Shown in pieces: positions 1 through 9,594 of a stretch of DNA of 64,000 nt. Within the stretch, counting starts at the first letter, position 1. Every line of letters starts with the position of its first letter. The notes beneath the pieces are model-generated. The model saw nothing but the letters and a program-made list of their open reading frames with translations, was not told where the DNA came from and did no database searches. The translations under genes were made by a program, and so were the position numbers. The stretch lies in assembly GCF_047276495.1 (NCBI RefSeq), contig NZ_CP178543.1:2604001-2668000 (forward strand), written 5' to 3'. The DNA is from Capilliphycus salinus. Its GTDB lineage: Bacteria; Cyanobacteriota; Cyanobacteriia; Cyanobacteriales; Microcoleaceae.

Positions 1-1
1 T

Positions 2-1657
2 GACTCTTGGGAACGATTTAAGACGCTGATTTTAAATCGGATTAATACTTTAGAACAAACCATCACCTCTGCACAAACCCCGACTTTAACGCCTCAATTG
101 TGTCAAGATGCAGAACTGCAAGCCCATAAACTGGCGGGTTCGTTGGGAATGTTTGGGTTTAAATCCGGATATCGACTCGCCCAACAAATCGAACAGTGGT
201 TCATTAACGCTCGCGAACATCCTGACATTCCGACTGAGATTGAAACGGTAAAAACCTTAATCGCTCAACTCCATCAAGAACTGCAACAACCTCTAGATTG
301 GTTAGAAGAAAAAACTCCATCTCATCTGCATGAAAATTTAATTTCGACCTTGCAAAGTGCCACCAATTCGCCGACTCAATATCGAATTTTAGTGGTTGAT
401 GACGATCTGGAACTGAGCGAACAATTACAGCGGGCGGCGATCAATTGGAACATTCAACTGGATGTCACCTCAAAACTGGAAAAAGCCCGTCTAATTTTGC
501 AGGAAAATTCCCCTCCCGATTTGGTTTTGTTGGATCTAGTTTTTCCCAATCATCGAGAGGGGGGATTTATATTACTCCAAGAATTGAAAGATCAATTTCC
601 CGAGTTACCCGTATTAGTCTGGACTGTACGGGATGATATCACCGGCCGCGCCGCTGTCGCCCGTTTGGGGGGAAATGCTTTTTTATCGAAGTCGGTGCCT
701 TGCGATCAAGTTTTAGAAACGATTAAAGATATTCTGCAATCGACGCCAACGGCTTCAACTCAAATTTTGGCTGTCGATGACGATCCGATTACCCTGAATC
801 ATTTGTTGCAATTGTTGCCGTCTTATGGTTTGGAAGTCACCCCTTTAGCCGATGCGCGTTTATTTTGGGAAACGCTGGAAAAAACGACGCCGGATCTGGT
901 AATTTTGGATTTAGAAATGCCTCATTTTAATGGGGTTGAACTTTGTAAAACGGTTCGGACCGATCCGAGTTGGAATGCTTTGCCGATTTTGTTTCTTTCG
1001 GCCAGAAAAGATCCGAAAACCGTTCAAAATATTTATCAAGCTGGCGCCGATGATTATATTTCTAAACCTTTTGCTGAAGCGGAATTAATTACTCGTATTT
1101 TTAACCGTCTCGATCGCATTCATTTGTTGCGGAGTTTGGCGGAAACAGATCCGATTACGGGTTTGGTGAACCGTCGCCGTTCTACTCACGATTTGAATCG
1201 ATATTTACATCTGTCTCAGCGTCATTGTCAGCCTTTTTCTTTGGCTTTAATTGCTCTCGATCGCTTTCAATCGATTAATAATCAGTACGGCTACGGCGTG
1301 GGAGAAAATGTGATGAGACAGTTTGGACAGGTTTTACTGCATCAGTTCCGAGATGAGGACATTATCGCTCACTGGGGAGGTGAAGAATTTTTAGTCGGGT
1401 TGTATGCCAGCCACAAAGCCGACGGTTACAAGCGAATTGCTCAATTGTTAGAGTTGATCGAAAGAACGGTGTTTCCGGTGGCCGATCACGTACAGATCCA
1501 GATGACGGCTAGTGCGGGAATTGCCACTTATCCCGAGGATGGAACTGATTTGTCGAGTCTCTATACCGCTTCTAATGCGGCGCTGTATCAAGCGAAGGCG
1601 GCGGGGGGAAACTGCTGTTCAACCATGTCTGGCTTTTCTCAGTCAGAGTTGGGCTAA
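2..1657 (+). CDS. Hpt-REC-REC-GGDEF hybrid response regulator / diguanylate cyclase (5' partial)
   Basis: The frame is open from the window edge, so the N-terminus lies outside; 551 residues are visible. In order: an Hpt-like helix with the phospho-accepting His in HKLAGSLGMFG (about residue 42), a receiver (RILVVDDD, LLDLVFPN), a second receiver (ILAVDDDP, ILDLEMP, SKPF), and a GGDEF domain with an intact GGEEF. RDED lies five residues before GGEEF and matches the RxxD inhibitory I-site. The protein should therefore make c-di-GMP under phosphorelay control and feedback inhibition; a sensor kinase part upstream is likely. It opens a block of seven signalling genes. Domain calls are firm; the stimulus is unknown. 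Confidence 0.9.
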   Translation, partial: DSWERFKTLILNRINTLEQTITSAQTPTLTPQLCQDAELQAHKLAGSLGMFGFKSGYRLAQQIEQWFINAREHPDIPTEIETVKTLIAQLHQELQQPLDWLEEKTPSHLHENLISTLQSATNSPTQYRILVVDDDLELSEQLQRAAINWNIQLDVTSKLEKARLILQENSPPDLVLLDLVFPNHREGGFILLQELKDQFPELPVLVWTVRDDITGRAAVARLGGNAFLSKSVPCDQVLETIKDILQSTPTASTQILAVDDDPITLNHLLQLLPSYGLEVTPLADARLFWETLEKTTPDLVILDLEMPHFNGVELCKTVRTDPSWNALPILFLSARKDPKTVQNIYQAGADDYISKPFAEAELITRIFNRLDRIHLLRSLAETDPITGLVNRRRSTHDLNRYLHLSQRHCQPFSLALIALDRFQSINNQYGYGVGENVMRQFGQVLLHQFRDEDIIAHWGGEEFLVGLYASHKADGYKRIAQLLELIERTVFPVADHVQIQMTASAGIATYPEDGTDLSSLYTASNAALYQAKAAGGNCCSTMSGFSQSELG

Positions 1658-1862
1658 CACGGGTGGAAGTGGAAAAGCATTTTTTTTTGACATTACTCAA
1701 AAATCAAGTGTATATTTTCAACGATTTTTTCGGTACAACTTTACTGGGCCGATCGCGATTCAATTGTGACAAACCTGTGAAAGTTTGGGGATTCTGTAAT
1801 TCTTGATTTAACTTGATGATAGAGAATGAAAATCGCAATTTTATTGGAAAATAGAACAGAAA

Positions 1863-2258
1863 ATGATCACCAGTCAATTGATCGCAATGAAACGACGAAT
1901 CTTAGTCATTGATGACGAGGAAGATATTCGGGAACTGCTGCAATTGAGTATAGAAATGAGTAGTAGTTGGGAAGTTTTTACGGCAGGTTCCGGTCAAGAG
2001 GGTATAGAAATGGCTCTGACTTATCAGCCAGATGCGATTATCTTAGATGTGATTATGCCCGATATGGATGGGCCAACTACTTTCCAATTGTTGCAAGAAA
2101 ATCCTGAAACTCGAAATATTCCCGTGATTCTGCTGACGGCTAAAGTGCAAACGGATGAAGAAGCCCCCTATGGCGATCTCGGCGTTAAGGCGGTTCTGTC
2201 TAAATTGATTAATCCTTTGCATTTTGCTGAACAATTAGCGGCGGTTTTGGGGTGGTGA
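1863..2258 (+). CDS. single-domain response regulator (CheY-like)
   Basis: A 131-residue lone receiver domain. Visible motifs are the acidic pocket (LVIDDEED), phospho-acceptor Asp in ILDVIMPDMDG, the conserved Thr in LLTAK and the Lys in LSK. There is no output domain, so it probably acts by protein-protein contact or as a phosphate shuttle for neighbouring kinases. ATG 1863 gives the listed start; an internal ATG at 1887 (MKRRILVIDD) is a plausible alternative because it begins right at the domain. It lies 205 bp after the Hpt-REC-REC-GGDEF gene in the same orientation. Confidence 0.85.
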   Translation: MITSQLIAMKRRILVIDDEEDIRELLQLSIEMSSSWEVFTAGSGQEGIEMALTYQPDAIILDVIMPDMDGPTTFQLLQENPETRNIPVILLTAKVQTDEEAPYGDLGVKAVLSKLINPLHFAEQLAAVLGW

Positions 2259-2340
2259 GCGGGATGGGAAAAGCAATTGCTACCGATGATAATTTCAGGT
2301 GATTGTTCTTCAGTTTCTCGACGATCGCGATCGCCAGACC

Positions 2341-2371
2341 ATCCCCAAGCGATGGCGTCCAGATGGGGGAT
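2341..2371. terminator. possible bidirectional hairpin between convergent genes
   Basis: ATCCCC and GGGGAT arms face each other between the convergent receiver gene (+) and the HisKA-EAL gene (-). There is no clear T tract, so this is only a weak terminator candidate. Confidence 0.25.
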
Positions 2372-2453
2372 AGAATTAAGCGTTAACCGGGTATAATCAA
2401 GTCAAATCTCGACAAGTTCTCGGATTGAATTGGTATTGAATGGACTGGGTGTA

Positions 2454-3521
2454 TCAATTAGAGGAAAACTGCTGGCTGAGTAATGAAGTGGCGGTTTGAC
2501 TGTCTACGGGACGGGAAAATAAATAGCCTTGAGAATAGGGACAGCCCAACTGCTGGAGTTGAAGCCAATGTTGTTGTGTTTCCACTCCTTCTGCAATCAC
2601 TTCAACGTTTAAGCTGTGAGCAAGCATTAGAATTGCTTCGATCATTTTCCATTTTCCGCTTCTGACAAAAGAATTATCAATTTTTAAGACATCAATCGGC
2701 CAGTCTTGCAGGCGGGCGAGACTGGAGTAGCCGGTGCCAAAATCATCAATGTGTAACCGTACCCCTTGCTGTTTTAAGTTCTCTAAGTTGGCGATCGCGG
2801 TGGGAGAATTGTCTAAAAAGGCGCTTTCGGTAATCTCCAGTTGTAAGAAATGGGGATTGAGGTGAGTGTCTTGGAGAATTTGCTGGACCCGTTGACTCAG
2901 TTGAGGATCGGATAGCTGTAGGGTTGACACATTGACGCTCATGTTTAATGATGAATCTAGGTCAAATTGATTTTGCCAGATTTCTAATTGCTGACAGGCT
3001 TCTTGGAGGACCCAATCTCCGATGACTTGAATCAGTCCGGTTTCTTCTGCTACAGGTATAAATTCTACGGGTGCAACCCAACCCCTGCGGGGATGTCGCC
3101 AGCGAATTAAGGCTTCAAATCCCGCGATCCGGGTGCTGGTGTTACAGATGATCGGTTGATAAAATAAGATAAATTCTTGTTGTTTTAAGCCTTTGTGGAG
3201 TTCTTTTTCCAAACGAAAGCGTTCGATCACTTCCACTGATGAGATTGGAGAGTTTAGGGGTTGATTTTCTAGCACTTGAGACAGGCGAAGCAGGCGATTG
3301 GTATTGTTGAGCGCAATTTCTAACAAACGCTGCCCTTTCCCGGATAAGGCGCCAAGCTGTCCGGTTTCTAGGAGTCGCAATGCGGCTTGAATTGAGGTGA
3401 TTGGTGTCCGCAGTTCGTGACTAATTAATTGATTGATGTTCTCTAAGGAGTCTGTCGAGGTTTCTTCTAAGTTTGGATCTACTGTTGATTGTGTTGCCGG
3501 GGTAATTTTAATCAAGGTCAT
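2454..3521 (-). CDS. HisKA-EAL fusion, c-di-GMP phosphodiesterase
   Basis: 355 residues. The N-terminal 90 or so form a histidine-kinase dimerisation/phospho-acceptor helix pair (ISHELRTPITS, His35) but no HATPase follows. Instead residues about 115-350 are a complete EAL domain: EAL at 135-137, NVS around 196, LEITES around 227, DDFGTGYSS at 258-266, LKID around 280, EGVE at 310 and QGYLF at 330. All residues known to bind metal and c-di-GMP in EAL enzymes appear present, so it should hydrolyse c-di-GMP. The kinase half cannot autophosphorylate alone; it may dimerise with, or be phosphorylated by, a partner kinase (inference). Start ATG at 3521. Confidence 0.88.
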   Translation of the reverse strand: MTLIKITPATQSTVDPNLEETSTDSLENINQLISHELRTPITSIQAALRLLETGQLGALSGKGQRLLEIALNNTNRLLRLSQVLENQPLNSPISSVEVIERFRLEKELHKGLKQQEFILFYQPIICNTSTRIAGFEALIRWRHPRRGWVAPVEFIPVAEETGLIQVIGDWVLQEACQQLEIWQNQFDLDSSLNMSVNVSTLQLSDPQLSQRVQQILQDTHLNPHFLQLEITESAFLDNSPTAIANLENLKQQGVRLHIDDFGTGYSSLARLQDWPIDVLKIDNSFVRSGKWKMIEAILMLAHSLNVEVIAEGVETQQHWLQLQQLGCPYSQGYLFSRPVDSQTATSLLSQQFSSN

Positions 3522-3768
3522 TGAGGTTCTCCAAATTTTAATCCGAGTTTTTTGAGCTTAAAACTCTTTTCTTATAGGTTGTTATAAAGCAGTTGATAGG
3601 GTATCGATCGCCTGGTTTTTAACGGCTACTCGTTTTAAGTATAACCTGGAAATAGGTGTCGGGTGAATTCTTCGTTTTTGGGGACAGAAAGAAATTTTTT
3701 ATACATTTAATAGTTTTTTTAAGTGCAAAGGAATCTCTTTCAGTATAAAAGAGTTTTCTGGAATGGTT

Positions 3769-4989
3769 TTATTCTGAATCTAAATTTAATGTAAAATAAA
3801 ATGTGGCTCCTTGCCCTTTCACCGATTCGGCCCAGATTGTCCCTTGATGGCGATGAATAATCCGTTGGACGGTTGCCAAACCAATTCCCGTCCCCGGAAA
3901 CTCTCCCGAGGAATCTAACCTTTGAAAAGGTCTAAATAGTTTATCGGCTTGAGACATATCAAAACCGACGCCATTATCTTGAACGAAGTAAATGGGAGAA
4001 ATCCGAGGGGGAGAAGAAAGATTTTCTGAGGTTGAACTTCCTTCTTTGCTGTGAGAGTTTACCGGCGTTCGATTGCCAAATAAAATCCCAAATTCGATTT
4101 GAGTCACTTTTTGTTTGGCGGTATATTTCCAAGCGTTAGACATTAAATTTCCCAAGGCAATCTTTAAAAGTTGCTTATCTCCTTTCACCCGGAGATTTGG
4201 CTTGATTTTAAACTCGACTTTCCGCCGTGAATCTTGCTGGCTTAACTCCTCAGCAATTCCTCTGATGAGATGGCTTAAATCGACCGGGGTAATACAAATC
4301 TCATTTTGTTGAACCCTCGATAATTCCAGCAAATTCTCTATTAATTTATCCATGCGTTTAACGGCTTTCCGAATCCGTTTAATATAAGAGATTCCTTGGG
4401 GACTCAGTTGTTCGCCGCATTCTTTTTCGAGAAAAAAACTAAAGCCATCAATGCTTAATAATGGGGAACGTAAATCGTGAGAAACGGTATAACTAAACGC
4501 TTCTAATTCGTGGTTCAAGCTTTCTAACTGTTTCGTGCGTTTTTCGAGTTCGGCGTTGGTGATTTCTAGCTGAATTTTTTGTTGTTCAAGTTCTTCTTGA
4601 GTGCGCTTGCGTTCTATGGCATAACAGAGCGAATAAATCAATAGTTCTCCAATTGCTAATTCTTTTTTAAGATAGTCTTGGGCGCCGAGTCGCACGGCTT
4701 GAATCGCCATTTTTTCATCGTTCAGTCCGGTTAAGACTACAATGGGTAAATGATTGGCTTTCGACAAAATATCTGTAAACGTGTCCAGTCCTTGACTATC
4801 CGGCAAAAATAAATCGAGTAAAATAATGTCAAACCTATTTTGTTCTAAACAAGAAAAAGCATCGGTTAATCGTTCCACAACCGTCACTTTAAAGTTCATT
4901 TTATGACGTTTTTTTAGGCTTTCTTGAATCAGAAAGGCATCGCCGGGATTGTCTTCTACTAATAGAACTTTAATTAATTCCTGATACAT
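3769..4989 (-). CDS. REC-HisKA-HATPase hybrid histidine kinase
   Basis: 406 residues from ATG 4989. Residues about 8-125 are a receiver (VLLVEDNPGD, ILLDLFLPD, YLKK), followed by a coiled-coil linker, HisKA with SHDLRSP, and HATPase with N box (NLMSNAWKY), DNGVGF and GTGIGLA. A receiver at the N-terminus of a kinase is a common cyanobacterial layout and lets an upstream kinase tune this one. The ATG overlaps the stop of the upstream kinase as TGATG, with a GGAG ribosome binding site about 8 nt before, so the two are translationally coupled. A TTG one codon earlier is possible but less likely. Confidence 0.9.
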   Translation of the reverse strand: MYQELIKVLLVEDNPGDAFLIQESLKKRHKMNFKVTVVERLTDAFSCLEQNRFDIILLDLFLPDSQGLDTFTDILSKANHLPIVVLTGLNDEKMAIQAVRLGAQDYLKKELAIGELLIYSLCYAIERKRTQEELEQQKIQLEITNAELEKRTKQLESLNHELEAFSYTVSHDLRSPLLSIDGFSFFLEKECGEQLSPQGISYIKRIRKAVKRMDKLIENLLELSRVQQNEICITPVDLSHLIRGIAEELSQQDSRRKVEFKIKPNLRVKGDKQLLKIALGNLMSNAWKYTAKQKVTQIEFGILFGNRTPVNSHSKEGSSTSENLSSPPRISPIYFVQDNGVGFDMSQADKLFRPFQRLDSSGEFPGTGIGLATVQRIIHRHQGTIWAESVKGQGATFYFTLNLDSE

Positions 4990-6131
4990 CAAGGGTTCTC
5001 CGATGAGGTCAATAGAGGGTTAATTATATGAGGGCGAGGCAGGGTAAAATAAAATGTTGAGCCTTGTTGACTATGGGAATCAACCCAGATGCTGCCCTGA
5101 TCTAACTCAACTATTCTTTTGGCGATCGCGAGTCCCATTCCAATACCGGGATAATTTTGGCGGGGGTGAAGACGCTGGAAAATGTCAAAAATAGCCTGAT
5201 GATATTTGCTGTCAATACCGATGCCATTATCCTGAACAGAAAAAACCCACATTTCGGTTTGAGGTTGAACAGCAATTTCAATTTGAGGAGGGCGATCGCT
5301 GCAATATTTGATGGCATTTTCAATTAAAATAGAAAACAACTGAGTCAGTTGTTGGGGATTTGCCATCACCTCGGGTAGAGGGGTTGTCTGAATTTGAGCT
5401 TGGGTTTGGACGATGAGCGATTCTAAGTCCATTATCGCCTGTTTGAGACAAATTTGAGCATCAGTGGCTTGAGGGGGTTGATAGTGGGTTTTCAAGCGAC
5501 AATAGACGAGCAAGCTATCGATCATCTGTTGCATTCGGACCCCACCATCAACCGCAAAATGAATCATTTGATGGGCGCCCGAGTCGAGTTCTTTCGAGTA
5601 CCGTTGGGCGAGTAATTGATTACAATTGACAACCATTCGCAAGGGTTCTTGTAGATCGTGAGCGATGCGATCGAGCAATTTTTGCAGTTCTATTTCTTTT
5701 TCGTTTATAACGGTTGGGGGAGGCTCAATATCGCTTTGAGGAGGGATGGAGTTTTTTAGGGTTAATAAGGCACAACATTCTTGACCGGCGATCGCAGAAA
5801 CAGGAGTCAGAGACACTTGGACGAGGGGTGACTGTTTTTGTGGAGAGTCGGCGCTATTGGGCTGCCATTGGTGAGACAATAGTGTAAAGTGTACTTCCCT
5901 TTTTTGCTGAAAGACTTGATGCCAGCAAGATTGAAACGGCTCGGGGTTTAAGTGAGAAAAATGAGCAAATAATGAAGTTCCGACAATTTCCGGCTTGGAA
6001 ATTTCGGTGTATTGTTCTAAGTAACGGTTCCAAAATAGAACAGTCCAGTCGGAGCGGAGCAAACACAAACCCACCGCAACACCATCCAAAATTTTATACT
6101 GTCGGGTAATGTGTTCGAGTTGATCATACAT
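4989..6131 (-). CDS. PAS-containing sensor histidine kinase
   Basis: About 380 residues. An N-terminal PAS-like sensor (residues about 10-120), then HisKA of the phytochrome/NtrY-like type (AHDLQEPLRMV), N box (ILIENAIKYC), DNGIGI and GIGMGLAI. The DLQEPLRMV box is the same as in the large PAS kinase at 6791, suggesting related kinases and possibly shared partners such as the Rcp1-like receiver at 6319. ATG 6131 is chosen; TTG two codons upstream is an alternative. Its stop overlaps the start of the downstream REC-kinase, so the pair forms a two-gene operon. Confidence 0.88.
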   Translation of the reverse strand: MYDQLEHITRQYKILDGVAVGLCLLRSDWTVLFWNRYLEQYTEISKPEIVGTSLFAHFSHLNPEPFQSCWHQVFQQKREVHFTLLSHQWQPNSADSPQKQSPLVQVSLTPVSAIAGQECCALLTLKNSIPPQSDIEPPPTVINEKEIELQKLLDRIAHDLQEPLRMVVNCNQLLAQRYSKELDSGAHQMIHFAVDGGVRMQQMIDSLLVYCRLKTHYQPPQATDAQICLKQAIMDLESLIVQTQAQIQTTPLPEVMANPQQLTQLFSILIENAIKYCSDRPPQIEIAVQPQTEMWVFSVQDNGIGIDSKYHQAIFDIFQRLHPRQNYPGIGMGLAIAKRIVELDQGSIWVDSHSQQGSTFYFTLPRPHIINPLLTSSENP

Positions 6132-6191
6132 AGTCAATAAACAGATGTTTAAACATTAACTTGATCGGCTTGCAAGGATTAAATCACTTTT

Positions 6192-6210
6192 GAGGAGTTC
6201 GGCACTCCTC
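6192..6210. promoter_or_regulatory. perfect 7-bp hairpin between divergent signalling genes
   Basis: GAGGAGT and ACTCCTC arms with a 5-nt loop sit between the divergent PAS kinase and Rcp1-like gene, followed by a T-rich stretch on the plus strand. It could be an operator palindrome or a terminator for leader transcripts; function not shown. Confidence 0.3.
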
Positions 6211-6318
6211 CCGGTAAATTTTTTACACTTGAGCCAGAGATTTTGCTAGATTTGCAGTTGGTTAGATCTATATTATATGTAACACCAGATTTTTAAAATC
6301 AACAAAAGGAAACTGCAT

Positions 6319-6738
6319 ATGAATTATAACTCTTGTCAGGCGACTCTCGAAATTCTTATTGTAGAGGATAATCCCGGTGATATCTTTCTGACTCAGGAAA
6401 CCCTAAAAAATTTAAAAATTCCGAATCGCATACACGTTGTTCGCGATGGAGAAGAAGCCCTAGCATTTCTCCATCAGCAGGGTGAATATCAAACGGCTCC
6501 CCGCCCTGATATTATTTTACTAGATTTGAATCTTCCCAAACGAAATGGTCGGGAAGTTTTAGAAGTGATGCAGGGTAACCACACTCTCAAGGAAATTCCC
6601 GTGATTGTACTGACGACTTCCCTGGCTGATCGGGAGATTTTCAAAGGTCAAAATCTGCGGGCGAACTGTTACATTCCCAAGCCCTACGATCTGAGTCAAT
6701 TCGATCAGATTGTTCGTGCAATAGAACACTTGGGTTAA
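6319..6738 (+). CDS. Rcp1-like response regulator
   Basis: 139-residue single receiver with ILIVEDNPGDIFLTQE, phospho-acceptor in ILLDLNLPKRNG, LTTS and the Lys in IPKPYD. The VEDNPGD and LPKRNGRE motifs and the length are typical of the Rcp1 family, receivers that take phosphate from cyanobacterial phytochrome-type kinases. A strong AAAGGAAA ribosome binding site lies just before ATG. It is followed after 52 bp by the large membrane PAS kinase in the same direction, so they are likely an operon and a cognate pair. Confidence 0.88.
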   Translation: MNYNSCQATLEILIVEDNPGDIFLTQETLKNLKIPNRIHVVRDGEEALAFLHQQGEYQTAPRPDIILLDLNLPKRNGREVLEVMQGNHTLKEIPVIVLTTSLADREIFKGQNLRANCYIPKPYDLSQFDQIVRAIEHLG

Positions 6739-6790
6739 TTTACTCTAAAATCCTCTCTGGGTCTATATCTGTTAGGAAGGCAAATTTTCG

Positions 6791-9223
6791 ATGTTTTTTT
6801 TCACCGTATTTTTAGCGAGTTTCTCACAATATTTTCTGTCCGCAAGTTCGGCTGCACCCTTAATTATTAGCTGGAAACTTGCTCCATTAACAGATGCTTT
6901 AATTGCGATCGCCTTTTATGCTTTACCGTTGGCGATCGCTTTGGGAATACAGCGGCGCAAAAACACACCCTTTCAAAAAGTCTTGTTCCTGTTAAGTTTA
7001 CTAACCCTTTGCATGGCGACGACTCATGCTGCTGCTATGGCGATGTGGTGGTATCCGCTCAATCAATTCTTAATGCTAATCAAAACCATCACAGCCCTGA
7101 TGTCTTTTCCCATTGCATTAAAAATTATTTCTCATATTCCCCAAGTTGTAGCCATACCCAGTCCCCGCCAATTAGAAGAAGCGAACCGGGCTTTACAACG
7201 AGAAATTATGGAACGTCAACAAGCAGAAGCGGCTTTACGAAACTCAGAAGAACTATTAAGAGCAACCTTTGAACAAGCCGCTATTGGTATTGCTCGTGTT
7301 GGACTCGAAGGGGAATGGTTACAAGTCAATCAAACTTTTTGTAATCTGGTTGGATATCATCGGGAAGAACTTCTAAAATTGAAATGTCAAGATCTCACTT
7401 GTCGAGAATGTTTAGAGAATAAGAGTGACTCTCTACAACCTCTCTTATCGCAGCAGGTTCCTAGCTATTGTTTAGAAAGATGTTTAGTCCGCAAAGATGG
7501 AACTCATGTTTGGGTTCATTTTTCGGTTTCATTGGTACGCGATCGCCACAAAAAACCCGTTTATTTTATTGCGGTGATCGAAGATATTACTCAGCGCAGA
7601 CAAGCCGAAGCCGAAATCAAAAACTTGAATCAAGAACTTGAAAAACGGGTGGAAAAGCGCACGGCTGAATTACAGGAAATTAATAAAAACTTAGAATCGG
7701 AAATCATCAAGTGTAATCTGATTGAACAGCAATTAAATCTCACTCAAGAACGTCTTCAATTTTTACTGAGTTCGAGTCCGGGTGCTATTTATACTAGCAC
7801 AGCCACAGGAGATTATGGTGCGACCTATATGAGTCAGACCATCGCAACAATTACGGGTTATCAAGCTTACGAATTTGTCGAAAATTCTCAGTTTTGGGCG
7901 GAGCGAGTTCATCCCGATGATGTGCGGGAAACTTTTGCTTTATTATCCCAAGTTTTAGACACGGGAACGGAGATTCTTGAATACCGATTTTTACATAAAA
8001 ATGGTACCTATCGCTGGATACGAGATGAAATTAAATTGCTTTGCGATCAAACCAATCAATCGACTGAAATTATTGGCTATATGATTGATATTACCGAACG
8101 CAAACAAATGGAAGAAGCGCTGCGGGAAAGTGAGGAACGTTTTCGGTTAATGGCTAATAGCGCACCCGTGTTAATTTGGATGGCGAATGCTGAGAGAAAA
8201 TGTACTTTTTTTAATCAAGTTTGGCTCGATTTTACCGGACGAACTTTGGAGGAAGAATTGGGCGAGGGTTGGATGGTAAATGTACACCCTGATGATCTCG
8301 ATCATCTCCTCAGAAGTTGCCCCTCTCACTCGGGACGACAACCCGAACCTTTTATGGTTGAATATCGTCTCAAAAGTTGGGATGGAAAATATCGCTGGAT
8401 TTTAAATAAAGCGGTTCCTCGCATGACTGCGGATGGCAATGTTTCGGGATATATTGGGTCTTGTATTGATATTACTGAACGCAAACAAGCCGAAGAACAA
8501 TTGTTTACCCTAAACCGAGAGTTGCTTCAGTCAAACCGCGAACTTGAACAGTTTGCTTATGTCGCCTCTCACGACTTACAAGAACCCCTGCGAATGGTGA
8601 GTTTGTTCACTCAGTTGTTGGCTCAAAAATATGAAAATAATCTCGATGAAGATACTCAAACTTATATTAATTATATCCTGGATGCTGCCAGCAGAATGCA
8701 GCAGTTGATCAAAGATTTATTAGCCTATTCCCAAGTGGGAACGAGTAAGAGTACAGCCAATTTTAAACGGATTGATTGCAATCAAGTTTTACAAAAAGCT
8801 TTGCAAAATCTACAATTGGCGATCGCAGAAAGTAATGCAATTATTGATTCGTCACCCTTACCGACTATAATTGCTGATGAACAACAGCTAGTTATTTTAC
8901 TGCAAAATCTCATCGGTAATGCGATTAAATATTGTCATCCTGACGTTTTACCCCATGTAGAAATTGCGGTAGAATCTTATTCCAGTGCGGAAAATAAACG
9001 GGAATGGTGTTTTAGTATTAAAGATAATGGTATTGGCATTAACCCCCAATATTTTGAGCGAATTTTTAAGATTTTTCAACGTTTACATCACGATCAAGAA
9101 TATCCGGGGACGGGTATTGGTTTGGCAATTTGTCAAAAAATTGTTGAACGTCATGGCGGACGAATTTGGGTTGAGTCTGAAGCCGATCAAGGTTCTACGT
9201 TTTATTTTACCCTTCGCTATTAA
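6791..9223 (+). CDS. membrane PAS histidine kinase with ethylene-receptor-like sensor domain
   Basis: 810 residues. The N-terminal ~115 contain three membrane helices resembling the ethylene-binding domain of ETR1-type receptors: TDALIAIAF (Asp35), P46, LTLC (Cys74), His79, then an IKTITALMS helix and IP before a coiled-coil linker. In ETR1 the copper-binding Cys and His are spaced CxxxH; here they read CMATTH, one residue longer. Three PAS domains follow (about 155-275, 325-445, 450-575), then HisKA (SHDLQEPLRM), N box (NLIGNAIKYC), DNGIGI and GTGIGLAI. It probably phosphorylates the Rcp1-like receiver upstream. AGGAAGG precedes ATG. Whether ethylene is bound is unknown. Confidence 0.87.
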   Translation: MFFFTVFLASFSQYFLSASSAAPLIISWKLAPLTDALIAIAFYALPLAIALGIQRRKNTPFQKVLFLLSLLTLCMATTHAAAMAMWWYPLNQFLMLIKTITALMSFPIALKIISHIPQVVAIPSPRQLEEANRALQREIMERQQAEAALRNSEELLRATFEQAAIGIARVGLEGEWLQVNQTFCNLVGYHREELLKLKCQDLTCRECLENKSDSLQPLLSQQVPSYCLERCLVRKDGTHVWVHFSVSLVRDRHKKPVYFIAVIEDITQRRQAEAEIKNLNQELEKRVEKRTAELQEINKNLESEIIKCNLIEQQLNLTQERLQFLLSSSPGAIYTSTATGDYGATYMSQTIATITGYQAYEFVENSQFWAERVHPDDVRETFALLSQVLDTGTEILEYRFLHKNGTYRWIRDEIKLLCDQTNQSTEIIGYMIDITERKQMEEALRESEERFRLMANSAPVLIWMANAERKCTFFNQVWLDFTGRTLEEELGEGWMVNVHPDDLDHLLRSCPSHSGRQPEPFMVEYRLKSWDGKYRWILNKAVPRMTADGNVSGYIGSCIDITERKQAEEQLFTLNRELLQSNRELEQFAYVASHDLQEPLRMVSLFTQLLAQKYENNLDEDTQTYINYILDAASRMQQLIKDLLAYSQVGTSKSTANFKRIDCNQVLQKALQNLQLAIAESNAIIDSSPLPTIIADEQQLVILLQNLIGNAIKYCHPDVLPHVEIAVESYSSAENKREWCFSIKDNGIGINPQYFERIFKIFQRLHHDQEYPGTGIGLAICQKIVERHGGRIWVESEADQGSTFYFTLRY

Positions 9224-9250
9224 CAACTGAAGCGCAACGCGGGCGGGAAT

Positions 9251-9281
9251 AGGGAACAGGCAACAGGCAACAGGGAACAGG
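9251..9281. repeat. heptanucleotide short tandem repeat (STRR-like)
   Basis: Period-7 array of variants of AGGCAAC / AGGGAAC in the 371-bp gap 9224-9594. The rest of this gap shows no gene. The array matches the heptamer STRR type known from filamentous cyanobacteria. Confidence 0.7.
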
Positions 9282-9594
9282 AAATTAAAAACCTCTCTCA
9301 GTAAAGGTTTGAGAGTTTCTCAATTTCATCAATTTGTCCATATACCCGTGCGACCTGTTATCAAACATAAATACACTCCGTTGTTGCGCTTCAGCACTCT
9401 AAAAAAGTAAATGTTTTTCACTTCCCAAACTTTAACTTTATGCCAGTAAATTTTGAATTTTTTTTGCGCAAAAGCACAACAACGAGCGCTAATTTTAACG
9501 AATTTTATCAAATCAAACAGAAACTCTCTCCCACAGAAAAGCGATCGCCGTATTAAGATAGAATGTCTGGCCTATTAAAAAACTATCCCTTGCG

